From Bacteroidales bacterium (GTDB lineage: Bacteria; Bacteroidota; Bacteroidia; Bacteroidales; PXBB01): 64,000 nucleotides of DNA. The translations under genes were made by a program, and so were the position numbers. This document shows, in pieces, positions 1-8,979 of the stretch (positions are counted from its first letter, which is position 1; each line of letters opens with the position of its first letter). The stretch lies in the NCBI GenBank assembly GCA_028698995.1, contig JAQVVM010000012.1, forward strand, positions 23,158-87,157, given 5' to 3'. The notes beneath the pieces are model-generated. The model had not been told where the DNA came from and searched no databases. It saw only the letters and a list, made by a program, of their open reading frames with translations.

Positions 1-19
1 CAAATACTTTTGGCGATTA

Positions 20-892
20 ATGATAAGCTTTCTGCTTATCGGTGTCGGTTTCTTTCTGCAGTTTTATTCATTTATGCTCTTTCCAGGTGTTTTTCTTGTT
101 TTTGCCGGCAATTTGTTGTTGCTCATTAAAGGTTATGATAACCGGCTTAAAATGGGGAGCTACACCCATGATTCAAAATGGGAATTTATCAGCAATGAAC
201 AGGTAAACAAGCTTCTGAATTTACACAAAAGAATAATATCATGGGACAGAAGTGCTTTTGATATCACCAATTCTCTGGGTGTATTAATTTTTATTGTCAT
301 GTTAATTGTAGTTATAATCTTAATCGCCAACAGTTCAAATTACAATAAGTCGTACATAATTCTTTCTGTCAATATTGTGTTTTTATTTTTTCCACATTGG
401 GTTACAGGTGTTAAGAAAATATTGACAATGCCTGTTCTTATTCTTAAAATAAATCTGCTTTTAAAAATGCTTTCAGATGCAGGTGATAAGATTAAGGATT
501 TTAAAATTCAGTATCAGATACTTTTGAAAGGAGATAAAAAGAAATCAAATGTGTTGCCTCAGGATATTAAAATCAAAGTCTCAAGCGGGAATGATGAAGA
601 AGGTTTTTTAGGTCTGTATGGTCAGATAACTACAAATGATATCAGTGGAACCATGTATCCCTATTTTTATGTCGTTCTTGTAGCCAAGCAGAATTTTCAG
701 TTAAAAGAAAGAACCAAAAACTATAATCCTCCCTCCGGTCTCATTAAAGAATACACCACACAAAGCGAAGTGGATGTGTTGATTCTTAGACAGTTTACTA
801 CCCGTACATCAGGTTACCATACCAAAGCAAAAGTTGTAAATCAAATTTTTATTGAAGGATTAGCCCTTTTAAAAAATGTGAATGCTGTTTGA
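20..892 (+). CDS. Membrane protein of unknown function
   Basis: I do not recognise a family. The 290-residue product opens with a hydrophobic hairpin (about residues 1-38), followed by a soluble stretch with HKRIISWDRSAFD. Two more membrane segments follow (about 88-105 and 112-130), then a C-terminal soluble domain of roughly 150 residues that includes a long charged stretch (KIKVSSGNDEEGF). This layout suggests an inner-membrane protein with a cytoplasmic or periplasmic tail. The reading frame stays open upstream of this ATG to the window edge (codons from base 2), so the true start may lie outside the window. Downstream comes a 760-base gene-free region, so it is probably the last gene of its transcript. 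Confidence 0.6.
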   Translation: MISFLLIGVGFFLQFYSFMLFPGVFLVFAGNLLLLIKGYDNRLKMGSYTHDSKWEFISNEQVNKLLNLHKRIISWDRSAFDITNSLGVLIFIVMLIVVIILIANSSNYNKSYIILSVNIVFLFFPHWVTGVKKILTMPVLILKINLLLKMLSDAGDKIKDFKIQYQILLKGDKKKSNVLPQDIKIKVSSGNDEEGFLGLYGQITTNDISGTMYPYFYVVLVAKQNFQLKERTKNYNPPSGLIKEYTTQSEVDVLILRQFTTRTSGYHTKAKVVNQIFIEGLALLKNVNAV

Positions 893-983
893 CTTTTAGA
901 ATGTTAGTAATTTGTTTTGGAAAATTATTTTTGAAGATACAAGCTCTTTATTCTTTCTATTTAACTATATAAAACCTATTAAA

Positions 984-1334
984 TATTTACACATTACTAC
1001 TGAAAATTTGCCCGTATGGGCATTAATATTAATAAAATAACATCAAAACTTTATATATTCCCCGTCAGGTGATGCGGTGAGCCTGCCGACCCGGAATTAA
1101 CATTGGGAACTATAGTCTTGCTTTTGTTAATGAGGCTGTATCAAAAGCTAAAAACATGTCATACTGAGTGAAGCGAAGTATCTGATTATCAAATTTATAA
1201 GATTTTTCACTGCGTTCAAAATGACAAATATGAATGCTTTTGAGACAGCCTCAATAAAAAAAATGAACTTACATTTTTTATTAATATTAAAGTCCTACGG
1301 ACTATAAAAAAACGGATTGAATAATGTGTAAATA
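984..1334. repeat. Outer imperfect inverted repeat (MITE-like)
   Basis: Bases 984-996 are a perfect 13-base reverse complement of 1322-1334, and 1023-1037 are a perfect 15-base reverse complement of 1276-1290, so the two ends fold on each other over about 55 bases per arm. Small palindromes sit inside each arm (GCCCGTATGGGC at 1010-1021 and AGTCCTACGGACT at 1290-1302). There is no coding capacity. A second inverted-repeat unit (1127-1257) lies inside. The pattern is that of a non-autonomous mobile or extragenic palindromic element. The family cannot be named from this window. Confidence 0.6.
1127..1257. repeat. Inner inverted-repeat unit, 131 bases (MITE-like)
   Basis: The terminal 21 bases, 1127-1147 and 1237-1257, match as inverted repeats at 19 of 21 positions (core TGAGGCTGT and its complement). 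Inside, GTCATACTGAGTGAAGCGAA (1158-1177) pairs imperfectly with a complementary segment ending ATGAC at 1225. It resembles the palindromic 'GTCATnnTGA...AAGTATCT' extragenic repeats I associate with Bacteroidota genomes; that comparison is from memory. It carries no gene and lies within the outer repeat 984-1334. Confidence 0.6.
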
Positions 1335-1552
1335 AATATTATACTTAATATAATAATGTAAATTTTATCCTGGTATATTACCTTGATTAATATAAAAATT
1401 AAAATAATTCGCTGTAATTGGAGAATTTATAGTTTGAGTAATTTTAAAAGTGTTAGAGACTTTACCAAAAACTTACTTCTTCTGTGTTTGATATAAGGAA
1501 CTGAATTTTTTTTGTTATGTTTCTTTTACTTTTCTAATATTTAACAAAATTA

Positions 1553-1585
1553 TTGCCCTAAGTATCTCAATTTTATATAATTTTG
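1553..1585 (+). promoter_or_regulatory. Bacteroidota-type promoter of the secreted protein at 1653
   Basis: A -7 element TAATTTTG (1578-1585) is preceded after 22 bases by TTG (1553-1555), matching the Bacteroidota consensus TTG-N17-23-TAnnTTTG. Transcription would start near 1592, giving a leader of about 60 bases. Confidence 0.5.
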
Positions 1586-1652
1586 CAATCCTTTTCATAA
1601 ATTTTTAAGCAAATAAACCAAGAACACATAGTATAAATCTAAATTTAAAAAA

Positions 1653-4600
1653 ATGAAAAAAAACTTACTCACGGGTATTGTAAAGACATTAGCTGTATTT
1701 TTTGCGGTTACTGTTTTTGCCGTTACAATGAAAGCCCAAACAACCATTACATTGGGAACCGGAACCGGTCAGAGTGGTGCCTATGAAGCGTCTCCTGCCA
1801 ATGTTTATTGGGAAAGCAGACATTTACAGTTCGTATATACCAAAGCAGAAATAAACACTGCCGGTATTACAGGAACACATTTATTGAAAGCCATTGCTTT
1901 CAATGTATCAGAAGCTGCTGGTAATGCACATACCAATTACAAAATCAGAATTGGACACACTACTTCAACCAATGCTGCATCTCACATCAGCACAACCCTT
2001 ACTGAAGTTTATACGGCAGCAACTGTAAACTTTAACACAACCGGTTGGAAAACACTTACATTTACAACTCCTTTTTCATGGAATGGTGTTGACAATATTT
2101 TAGTTGATATTTGTTGGGGAGTTAACACTGCTTATTCCTCTACCGGACAGGTTTATGTTTATACACCTGATGTTACTAACGGTATCAGAACAAAAAATTC
2201 AATTTCAACTGTAACCTGTAGTGAAACCACAGATACACCTGCCAACAAAAAGCCTCAGGCAAAACTTACGTTTGATCCTCCTACACCAGCTAATGACAAC
2301 TGTTCTGGTGCCACTACATTAACTGTTTATGGAAATACTTGTGGTGCAACCGTTATAGGTGATATTGCAGGTGCGACCAGTTCTAGCGTTACCGGATGTC
2401 CAGGAACTCCTAATAATGATGTTTGGTATAAATTTGTTGCTCTTTCTACAGCACATAACATCACTGTTGTTGGCTCAACAGGATTTGATGCTGTTATTGA
2501 TTTACGTTCAGGTGCTTGTAATGGTACAAGTATTGGATGTGCTGATGCTACATTAAGTAGTGGTACAGAAGTTATCAACGCAACAGGTCTAACTGTTGGA
2601 AGTACTTATTATGTGAGAGTTTACGATTATTACAGCACTACACCTTCAAATACCACATTTACAATTTGTGTTACAACTCCTACCCCTGCAAACAACAATT
2701 GCTCAAGTGCTACAACATTAACTGTTAATTCAGGTAGTACATGTGCAAATGCAACAACAGGAAATGTAGCAGGTGCCACTTCTTCAGGTACAACACTCAC
2801 TTGTGGTGGATTATCAGGCACAGCTGATGTTTGGTATAAATTTACTGCCACTCAAACAAGTCATATAATAACAGTTGTGGGTTCTGCAAGTTTTGATGCA
2901 GTAGTTGACCTACGTTCAGGTTCGTGTTCCGGAACTAACATTGCTTGTGCTGATGCTACATTTGGTGGAGGTACAGAAGTAATTAATGCCACAGGATTAA
3001 CAGTTGGTTCTACTTATTATGTAAGAGTTTATAACTGGAACTCAACCATGCCCGCTACTACTTCTTTTACCATTTGCGTTACAACACCTGCCAGTGGTTG
3101 TACTACACCTGGTGCTCCTACCAATCTTTCTGTAGTTCCGACACAAACAGGTGCTTCTTTCACTTGGGCTGCTCCTAACAACCCAGCCGGAAGTCCAACA
3201 ATTGTATATTACTGGATGATTTCTACTTCAGCCACTCCCAATTGGAGCTCTTACATTGCACGTTGTGGTGATGCAGGTGGTTTTGCTGCAAATACTGCAG
3301 GAACAGGATCTTGTGTTGCTCCTGCCGGTTTGCCAGCTACTTTAACACCTAATACACAGTATTATTTACACATGTATGCACGTACTTCTTGTGACTGGAC
3401 TCAATCACCGTGGGCTACCCAGGCTTTCACTACTTTAAGTACCGGTCCAGCTAATGATGAGTGTGCAGGAGCTATAAACCTCACTGTTCATGGTGGTACA
3501 TGTACCAATGCAACAAACGGAGACGTGGCCAATGCAACACAATCAAAACCGGCTTTCTGTGGTGGTACGGCAAATAATGACGTATGGTATAAATTTACAG
3601 CAACATCTGTAGAACATATTATTACTGTAGTTGGTTCTTCAAGCTTTGATGCTGTTGTTGAACTTATGTCCGGTGCTTGTCCTGGAACTAACGTTGCTTG
3701 TGCTGATGCTACCTATGGTGGTGGAACAGAAGTAATTAATGCCACAGGTTTAACAATCGGAAATGTTTATTATGTCAGGGTTTATGATTATTATGCATCA
3801 AATCCTACTACTACCACTTTTACCATTTGTGTTACCACACCTCAGTCAGGAGTTGCTCCGGTTGCTAATTTTACTGCTGATGTGACTACAATAACTGTTG
3901 GAGGTACGGTCAACTTCACCGATTTATCAAGTAATTCTCCTACCACATGGGCTTGGCAGTTTGCTGTTGGTGCACCTGCAGGAACTTGCACACCTGCAAC
4001 TTCATCACTTCAAAATAAACCTGTAGTTTATAATACTGCCGGTACTTATACTGTCAAATTAACTGCTACAAACCAATTTGGCAGTGATATTGAAGAGAAA
4101 ATTGCTTATATTATTGTTAACCCTGCTACAACAACTTTGACTGCTACTGCAACTGCACAACCTACAACCGTATGTCAAGGTACACAGACACAACTCAATG
4201 CCGTTCCAAATGGTGGATCAGGTACTTATACTTATGCTTGGACATCTAATCCTGCAGGGTTTACTTCAACTTCTCAGAATCCAAGCGTGACACCGAATGC
4301 AACAACTGTTTACACAGTTACTGTTAATGATGGATCTCAAACAGCTTCAACTTCTGTTACTGTAACTGTTAATCCGTTGCCAAATACTCCAGGAACAATA
4401 AATGGTACAGCTACTGTTTGTAAAGGAAGTACTAATGTTTCTTATTTTGTTTCTACCGTTGGTAATGCCACCGGTTATCTGTGGACTATTCCTACAGGGG
4501 CTTCTATTGTATCAGGACAAAATACAAACAGCATTGTTGTTGATTATGCAGCTAATGCCGTTTCTGGTAATATTACCGTAGCCGGAACAAATGCTTGTGG

Positions 4601-5933
4601 CTCAGGTACAGCTTCTACACTAGCTATTACTGTTCATAATGCGCCGATTGCTAATGCCGGAACTTCTCAAACTATTTCTAGCGGTGCTACAGCTAATCTT
4701 AGTGGTTCAGCTACAGGTGGTACTGGTAGTTACACTTATTCTTGGACTCCTGCTAACTTGTTGCAAAATGCCAATGTTCAAAATCCTACTACACTTGCTT
4801 TGACAAGCTCACAGGTATTCACTCTTACTGTACTTGATAATACTACAGGATGTTCGGGTGTTGCTAATGTTCAGATTATTGTATCCGGTGGTTCATTATC
4901 GCTGTCTGCAACAGCTAATCCAACAACTGTTTGTCAGGGAGCCCAAGTTAGTTTACAAGCATTACCTTCAGGAGGATCAGGAGCATATACATACAATTGG
5001 TCTTCTAATCCATTAGGTTTTTCATCATCATTGCAGAATCCTACAGTTTCTCCATCTGTCTCAACACAATACATTGTTGTTGTATCCAGTGGCGCTTCTT
5101 CAGCTACTGCTTCTGTTGCTGTTACTGTTAATCCTTTACCCGATGCACCCGGTAATATCACCGGAACACCTACAGTATGTCAAGGTGCAGCAGGTATTTC
5201 TTATTCTATTCCTCATGTTAATAATGCAACCGGTTATACATGGACATTACCTATGGGAGCTGCAATTTCTGCCGGAGCCAATACCAATTCAATTTTGGTG
5301 AACTTCGGAAGCACTTCAATTTCCGGTAATATCAGTGTTGTAGCTACAAATGCTTGTGGCAGCAGTACTGCTTCGCCAAACTATAATGTGGCTGTAAATG
5401 CATTGCCAACATCTGCAGGTAATATCTCAGGACCATCTGTAGTTAGTCAAGGACAAACAGGCGTTTCTTATTTTGTTCCAATTATTAATAATGCTACTAA
5501 TTATATCTGGTCTTTACCTCAGGGTATTAATATTGTATCAGGTCAAAATACAAATTCAATTGTTGTAAATGTGACTGCATCAGCCATTACAGGTGTAATA
5601 ACTGTGTATGGCAGTAACAATTGTGGTGATGGCTCAAGCTCACCTGCATTTCCAGTTACAATTCTTACTGATATAAATGAAGTGGATGCTTTAAACATCA
5701 ATGTATATCCTAATCCATCAGACGGTAAGTTTTATATTGAAATGAATACCCGCACTGGTGAGAAATTCAATGTTAAAATATTTAATACAGTTGGAGCCAT
5801 TGTGTTTGATGAACAACTGAATGATGAATTATTACATCCTTTCGATTTAGGTCATCTTTCAAATGGTCTTTATTATGTTCAAATTTCTAGTAATTCTATA
5901 AACAAAATGGAAAAACTGATAATTCAGAAATAA
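1653..5933 (+). CDS. Large secreted multi-repeat surface protein with T9SS type A sorting domain
   Basis: The 1,426-residue product starts with a Sec signal peptide (about 1-29, ending MKAQ). A jelly-roll-like N-terminal domain follows (about 30-205). Then come three copies of a roughly 125-residue PPC-like module (about 211-340, 345-475, 600-730), each with a DVWYKF motif and the signature GTEVINATGLT. A fibronectin III-like domain lies between copies 2 and 3, and a PKD domain follows copy 3. Two copies of an Ig/PKD-like unit contain SGGSGAYTYNW-type motifs and a TVCQG start. The C-terminal 80 residues carry VYPNPSDGKFYIE and end GLYYVQISS...KLIIQK, the T9SS type A sorting domain. It is probably exported and attached to the surface. 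Ligand and catalytic function, if any, are unknown; adhesion is plausible. Confidence 0.9.
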   Translation: MKKNLLTGIVKTLAVFFAVTVFAVTMKAQTTITLGTGTGQSGAYEASPANVYWESRHLQFVYTKAEINTAGITGTHLLKAIAFNVSEAAGNAHTNYKIRIGHTTSTNAASHISTTLTEVYTAATVNFNTTGWKTLTFTTPFSWNGVDNILVDICWGVNTAYSSTGQVYVYTPDVTNGIRTKNSISTVTCSETTDTPANKKPQAKLTFDPPTPANDNCSGATTLTVYGNTCGATVIGDIAGATSSSVTGCPGTPNNDVWYKFVALSTAHNITVVGSTGFDAVIDLRSGACNGTSIGCADATLSSGTEVINATGLTVGSTYYVRVYDYYSTTPSNTTFTICVTTPTPANNNCSSATTLTVNSGSTCANATTGNVAGATSSGTTLTCGGLSGTADVWYKFTATQTSHIITVVGSASFDAVVDLRSGSCSGTNIACADATFGGGTEVINATGLTVGSTYYVRVYNWNSTMPATTSFTICVTTPASGCTTPGAPTNLSVVPTQTGASFTWAAPNNPAGSPTIVYYWMISTSATPNWSSYIARCGDAGGFAANTAGTGSCVAPAGLPATLTPNTQYYLHMYARTSCDWTQSPWATQAFTTLSTGPANDECAGAINLTVHGGTCTNATNGDVANATQSKPAFCGGTANNDVWYKFTATSVEHIITVVGSSSFDAVVELMSGACPGTNVACADATYGGGTEVINATGLTIGNVYYVRVYDYYASNPTTTTFTICVTTPQSGVAPVANFTADVTTITVGGTVNFTDLSSNSPTTWAWQFAVGAPAGTCTPATSSLQNKPVVYNTAGTYTVKLTATNQFGSDIEEKIAYIIVNPATTTLTATATAQPTTVCQGTQTQLNAVPNGGSGTYTYAWTSNPAGFTSTSQNPSVTPNATTVYTVTVNDGSQTASTSVTVTVNPLPNTPGTINGTATVCKGSTNVSYFVSTVGNATGYLWTIPTGASIVSGQNTNSIVVDYAANAVSGNITVAGTNACGSGTASTLAITVHNAPIANAGTSQTISSGATANLSGSATGGTGSYTYSWTPANLLQNANVQNPTTLALTSSQVFTLTVLDNTTGCSGVANVQIIVSGGSLSLSATANPTTVCQGAQVSLQALPSGGSGAYTYNWSSNPLGFSSSLQNPTVSPSVSTQYIVVVSSGASSATASVAVTVNPLPDAPGNITGTPTVCQGAAGISYSIPHVNNATGYTWTLPMGAAISAGANTNSILVNFGSTSISGNISVVATNACGSSTASPNYNVAVNALPTSAGNISGPSVVSQGQTGVSYFVPIINNATNYIWSLPQGINIVSGQNTNSIVVNVTASAITGVITVYGSNNCGDGSSSPAFPVTILTDINEVDALNINVYPNPSDGKFYIEMNTRTGEKFNVKIFNTVGAIVFDEQLNDELLHPFDLGHLSNGLYYVQISSNSINKMEKLIIQK

Positions 5934-5952
5934 TATTTGAACTTTTAAGTAT

Positions 5953-5989
5953 AAAAGGGTTGTAACTTATGTTACAGCCCTTTTTTTTT
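5953..5989 (+). terminator. Rho-independent terminator after the 1653 gene
   Basis: A 14-base-pair hairpin (arms 5953-5966 and 5971-5984, one mismatch, loop TTAT) overlaps and is followed by a run of nine T, 20 bases after the stop codon. Confidence 0.85.
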
Positions 5990-6089
5990 GAATTGGATAT
6001 CTTGTTAATAAATAAAATTATAAAAAAGAATTTAACAAAAAAATGTGCTAAATCAAATAACAATATATTTATTTTGTTTATAATTTTCC

Positions 6090-6097
6090 TATTTTTG
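6090..6097 (+). promoter_or_regulatory. -7 element TATTTTTG upstream of the 6119 gene
   Basis: It matches TAnnTTTG and lies 21 bases before the ATG. A TTTG at 6073-6076 is closer than the usual 17-23 bases, so only the -7 element is well supported. Confidence 0.35.
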
Positions 6098-6118
6098 TTG
6101 TAAATTAATAAAAATATT

Positions 6119-8308
6119 ATGAATAAGTTATTACCATTGAGCAAAATGCTTCTTGTCCTTTTCTTTTGCAGTACATTTCTTAATGCACAAGTTGTTGATT
6201 TGAATGGCAACAGTTTGATTATCAGTGCTGACACTATGCTTGGAGGGAAATTTATTAATGTTGCAACTTTCAGCATATTACAGGGAGTAACTGTAACTGT
6301 TGACAGCACGAAATTTTTTTTGGAGATTGAGGCTGACAAAATATTTTTAAGCGGTACTATAAATGGAAGTGGGAGGGGAGCTATTGGTGGCAGTGGTGGT
6401 AATGGTGGATCTTATTCCAATGGCAGTGGTAATCCGGGTAGAGGTGGGCTTGGTGGCTTTAGCGGTTCCGGCCTTGGCGGTGGGCAACCAGGTTTTGCAG
6501 GTGGCGATGGAGGCTTTATCACTCAGATTTGTGGAGGGTTTTTATGTTCGGGCAATAGGGATGGGCTTAATGGCGGTGGTGGCGGAGCAGGAGGTGGTAG
6601 TGGAGGCTCTTACGGTGGTTCCGGAGGTTCAGGCGGTTGGGGTGCTTATGGAACAGGTTTTACCGGTGCATCAGGTGGTGTATATGGAGGTGGAGGACTT
6701 GTGAGTGCTGTATATGGAAATAATACTGATTTTGATATAAATTTTGGTAGCGGTGGTGCTGGAGCCGGTGGTGGCGGAGGTGGCTGGTCTGCAGGAGGCT
6801 TTGGTGGAAAAGGTGGAAATGGTGGTGCTATGGTCAGTTTATATGCTTCAGATACCATTATTATATATGCCAGTGGAAAAATACTTTGTAATGCTACTAA
6901 TGGAGGAGTAGGAGGTACAGGTGCTGGAGAATCAACAGGAAATACTTATACCTGTTCATCTTCAGCTTATAGTTCTTGTACGCTATGTTCTGAAAGCGTA
7001 TTTGATGGTCCTGGTGGTGCTGCCGGAGGAGCCGGTGGTGGTTCAGGAGGTGGTATTAGGATTCATTCGCCAGGCACCATGAAACTTTTTTCAGGCTCAC
7101 AATTAAGTGTCAACGGTGGTAATGGTGGCAGTAATGGTTACCCCAACTCATCTGTCGGTACTTGCTTTGATAACGCTGCTAATGGCGGCGGCGGCGGCGG
7201 AGGTAGAATTAAAGTGATTACAAATTGCCATCCTGATAATCTGTATGATATGACTTTTACTACAAATGGTGGTGTCGGTTTTCAAAGTGGAAATTCCGGA
7301 ACATTTGATCTTTTACCACTTATGCCGGAAAACGCAGGTATCATTTATGGAGATACAGTGGTTTGTGAAGGTTCTGTAATTAGTTACAGTATTGATGATG
7401 TGGATCTCGCTTCATCCTATACCTGGAATATTCCTTCAGGGGCTGCTATTTTATCAGGCGCAGGCACGGATAGTATTACAGTTCAATTTAATACAGTGAA
7501 TTCCGGATTAATAAGTGTTACACCCGTAAATTTTTGTGGAAATGGTGATTCATCTATCCTCAATGTACAGGTTAATCCCTTACCTGTTTTATCTCTTATT
7601 ACCAGCGTTGAGTTGCATCTGTGTTATGGTGACAGCGTTACTTTGTTGGCCAATTCTGATACATCATTAACTTACCAGTGGCAGATTGATTCTTTATGTA
7701 ATAACACATGGGCGGATATACCTGGAGCTACAACACCTTCTCATTATATTTCAAATGCTACCCAGACCTATTGTTACAAATTGGCTGTTAGCAATAGTTG
7801 TGGAACTGTAGTTTCGGCTGTTATTCAAGCTGTTGTAAACCCTGCCCCTTCTACACCTTCTGTTTACTTTAATAATTCAACACTTTATTCCAGTGCTTCA
7901 ACAGGGAATCAGTGGTATAACTCTCAAGGGATTATTGCAGGCCAACAAGGACAAACATATCTAAATCCTCCTGATGAAAATTATTATGTAATTGTTACAG
8001 ATGCATGGGGTTGTAGTTCCCTTCCTTCAAACATTGTAACAGTAAACACTGTAGGAATTGACGATATTTCTGATTATGGCTTAAATTTCTATCCCAATCC
8101 GAATAATGGTTCTTTTAATATCTCTGTACCTGAGGGTTTATATACACTTATAATATCAGATTTGTTAGGTCGTGTGATTTATGAAAAGGAAATTAAAAGT
8201 GATGGTTCGCTTTATGAAATTACTATTCCTGATATAAATAAGGGTGTTTACCTAATACAAATGAATAGCCCTGTATCACGTTTTACATCAAAACTTGTAG
8301 TCAGTTAA
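6119..8308 (+). CDS. Glycine-rich secreted protein with T9SS type A sorting domain
   Basis: The 729-residue product has a Sec signal peptide (about 1-23, ending LNAQ). A short beta-rich segment follows. Then comes an extremely glycine-rich region (about residues 82-365) with repeated GGSGG, GGGGGGG and GGNGG strings, interrupted by four or more Cys in SSSAYSSCTLC-like patches. After it comes an Ig/PKD_6-like domain (about 400-490, with VVCEGSVISYSI and CGNGDSS). An immunoglobulin-like region is next, then a C-terminal sorting domain with FYPNPNNGSFNIS and ending LVVS. It shares the PKD_6-like module and sorting domain with the preceding gene, so both are probably T9SS surface cargo. Function is unknown; a structural or adhesive role is suggested by composition only. 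Confidence 0.85.
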   Translation: MNKLLPLSKMLLVLFFCSTFLNAQVVDLNGNSLIISADTMLGGKFINVATFSILQGVTVTVDSTKFFLEIEADKIFLSGTINGSGRGAIGGSGGNGGSYSNGSGNPGRGGLGGFSGSGLGGGQPGFAGGDGGFITQICGGFLCSGNRDGLNGGGGGAGGGSGGSYGGSGGSGGWGAYGTGFTGASGGVYGGGGLVSAVYGNNTDFDINFGSGGAGAGGGGGGWSAGGFGGKGGNGGAMVSLYASDTIIIYASGKILCNATNGGVGGTGAGESTGNTYTCSSSAYSSCTLCSESVFDGPGGAAGGAGGGSGGGIRIHSPGTMKLFSGSQLSVNGGNGGSNGYPNSSVGTCFDNAANGGGGGGGRIKVITNCHPDNLYDMTFTTNGGVGFQSGNSGTFDLLPLMPENAGIIYGDTVVCEGSVISYSIDDVDLASSYTWNIPSGAAILSGAGTDSITVQFNTVNSGLISVTPVNFCGNGDSSILNVQVNPLPVLSLITSVELHLCYGDSVTLLANSDTSLTYQWQIDSLCNNTWADIPGATTPSHYISNATQTYCYKLAVSNSCGTVVSAVIQAVVNPAPSTPSVYFNNSTLYSSASTGNQWYNSQGIIAGQQGQTYLNPPDENYYVIVTDAWGCSSLPSNIVTVNTVGIDDISDYGLNFYPNPNNGSFNISVPEGLYTLIISDLLGRVIYEKEIKSDGSLYEITIPDINKGVYLIQMNSPVSRFTSKLVVS

Positions 8309-8329
8309 ACTCTGGATTTGATTCATACA

Positions 8330-8938
8330 CTATTGACAATATCTGTCAATTTCCCTCTGAGCATCACGAAAGTCAAGCTCTAGAGCTTTTTGGAAATCTG
8401 CACATGCACCTGTTTTGTCATTAGATAAATACTTGGCAATCCCTCTGTTATAATAGGCATCAGCATAATGAGGTAAAAGTTCTATGGCTTTATTATAGTC
8501 CTGAATCGCTTGTCGGTAATTGCCTAACTCAACATTACACAAAGCCCTGTTATTGTAAGCTAGAGACATACGTGGGCTTAGTTCAATGACTTTTGTAAAA
8601 TCTCTATAAGCGCCAAAAAAATTTTTTAATTCCATCTTTGCATTCCCTCTGTTATAGTAAGCTGCTGCATAAGCAGGTTCTAATTCAATGGCCTTATCGT
8701 AATCACGTATTGCTTCTTGAAAACGACTTTGTATCCTCTTAGCTAGTCCCCTGTTGTAATAGGCTTCAGCAAAATCAGGTTTGAGTTGTATTGCTAAAGT
8801 AAAATCAGCCTCAGCTCCTGCAAAATTTTTAAATGAGGCTTTATTTTTTCCTCTTTCATTATATTCTTGCGCTGTTTGGGAAAGGCCTGCTGTTGTTAAA
8901 CTAATAAGTAATAATACTGATAATATGCTGGTTTTCAT
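8330..8938 (-). CDS. Exported TPR-repeat protein
   Basis: The 202-residue product has a signal peptide (about 1-20, ending LSQ). At least five consecutive 34-residue tetratricopeptide repeats follow, of the form AxxDFTxAIxLxPxxAxAYYNRG. TPR arrays mediate protein-protein contacts; the partner is unknown. The C-terminus ends after one Cys-containing repeat (GACADFQKALEL). The gene is transcribed convergently with the 6119 gene and downstream of the OmpA-family gene (41 bases away), suggesting co-transcription and an envelope role. It resembles a short version of the TPR protein at 59965-61557. Confidence 0.8.
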   Translation of the reverse strand: MKTSILSVLLLISLTTAGLSQTAQEYNERGKNKASFKNFAGAEADFTLAIQLKPDFAEAYYNRGLAKRIQSRFQEAIRDYDKAIELEPAYAAAYYNRGNAKMELKNFFGAYRDFTKVIELSPRMSLAYNNRALCNVELGNYRQAIQDYNKAIELLPHYADAYYNRGIAKYLSNDKTGACADFQKALELDFRDAQREIDRYCQ

Positions 8939-8979
8939 TTTAAAATTTAAGTATGTAATATTTATTAAAAGGTTTTATC

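Larger units (their letters stand above)
893..1652. other. Gene-free region of 760 bases with nested palindromic repeat
   Basis: No convincing coding sequence is seen. The central part (984-1334) is a nested inverted-repeat element described separately. The last 75 bases hold a Bacteroidota-type promoter for the next gene. The rest is AT-rich sequence without recognisable structure. Confidence 0.7.

Noticed and set aside
2284..3845. Regularly spaced repeats considered as a CRISPR array
   Set aside because: The repeats are protein-coding modules of about 400 bases in frame, not short repeats with unique spacers.
6363..6704. A second open frame on the plus strand inside the glycine-rich region of the 6119 gene
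   Set aside because: It is a by-product of the GGN-rich codons; the translation is a biased Val/Met/Ala string with no start signal or homology.
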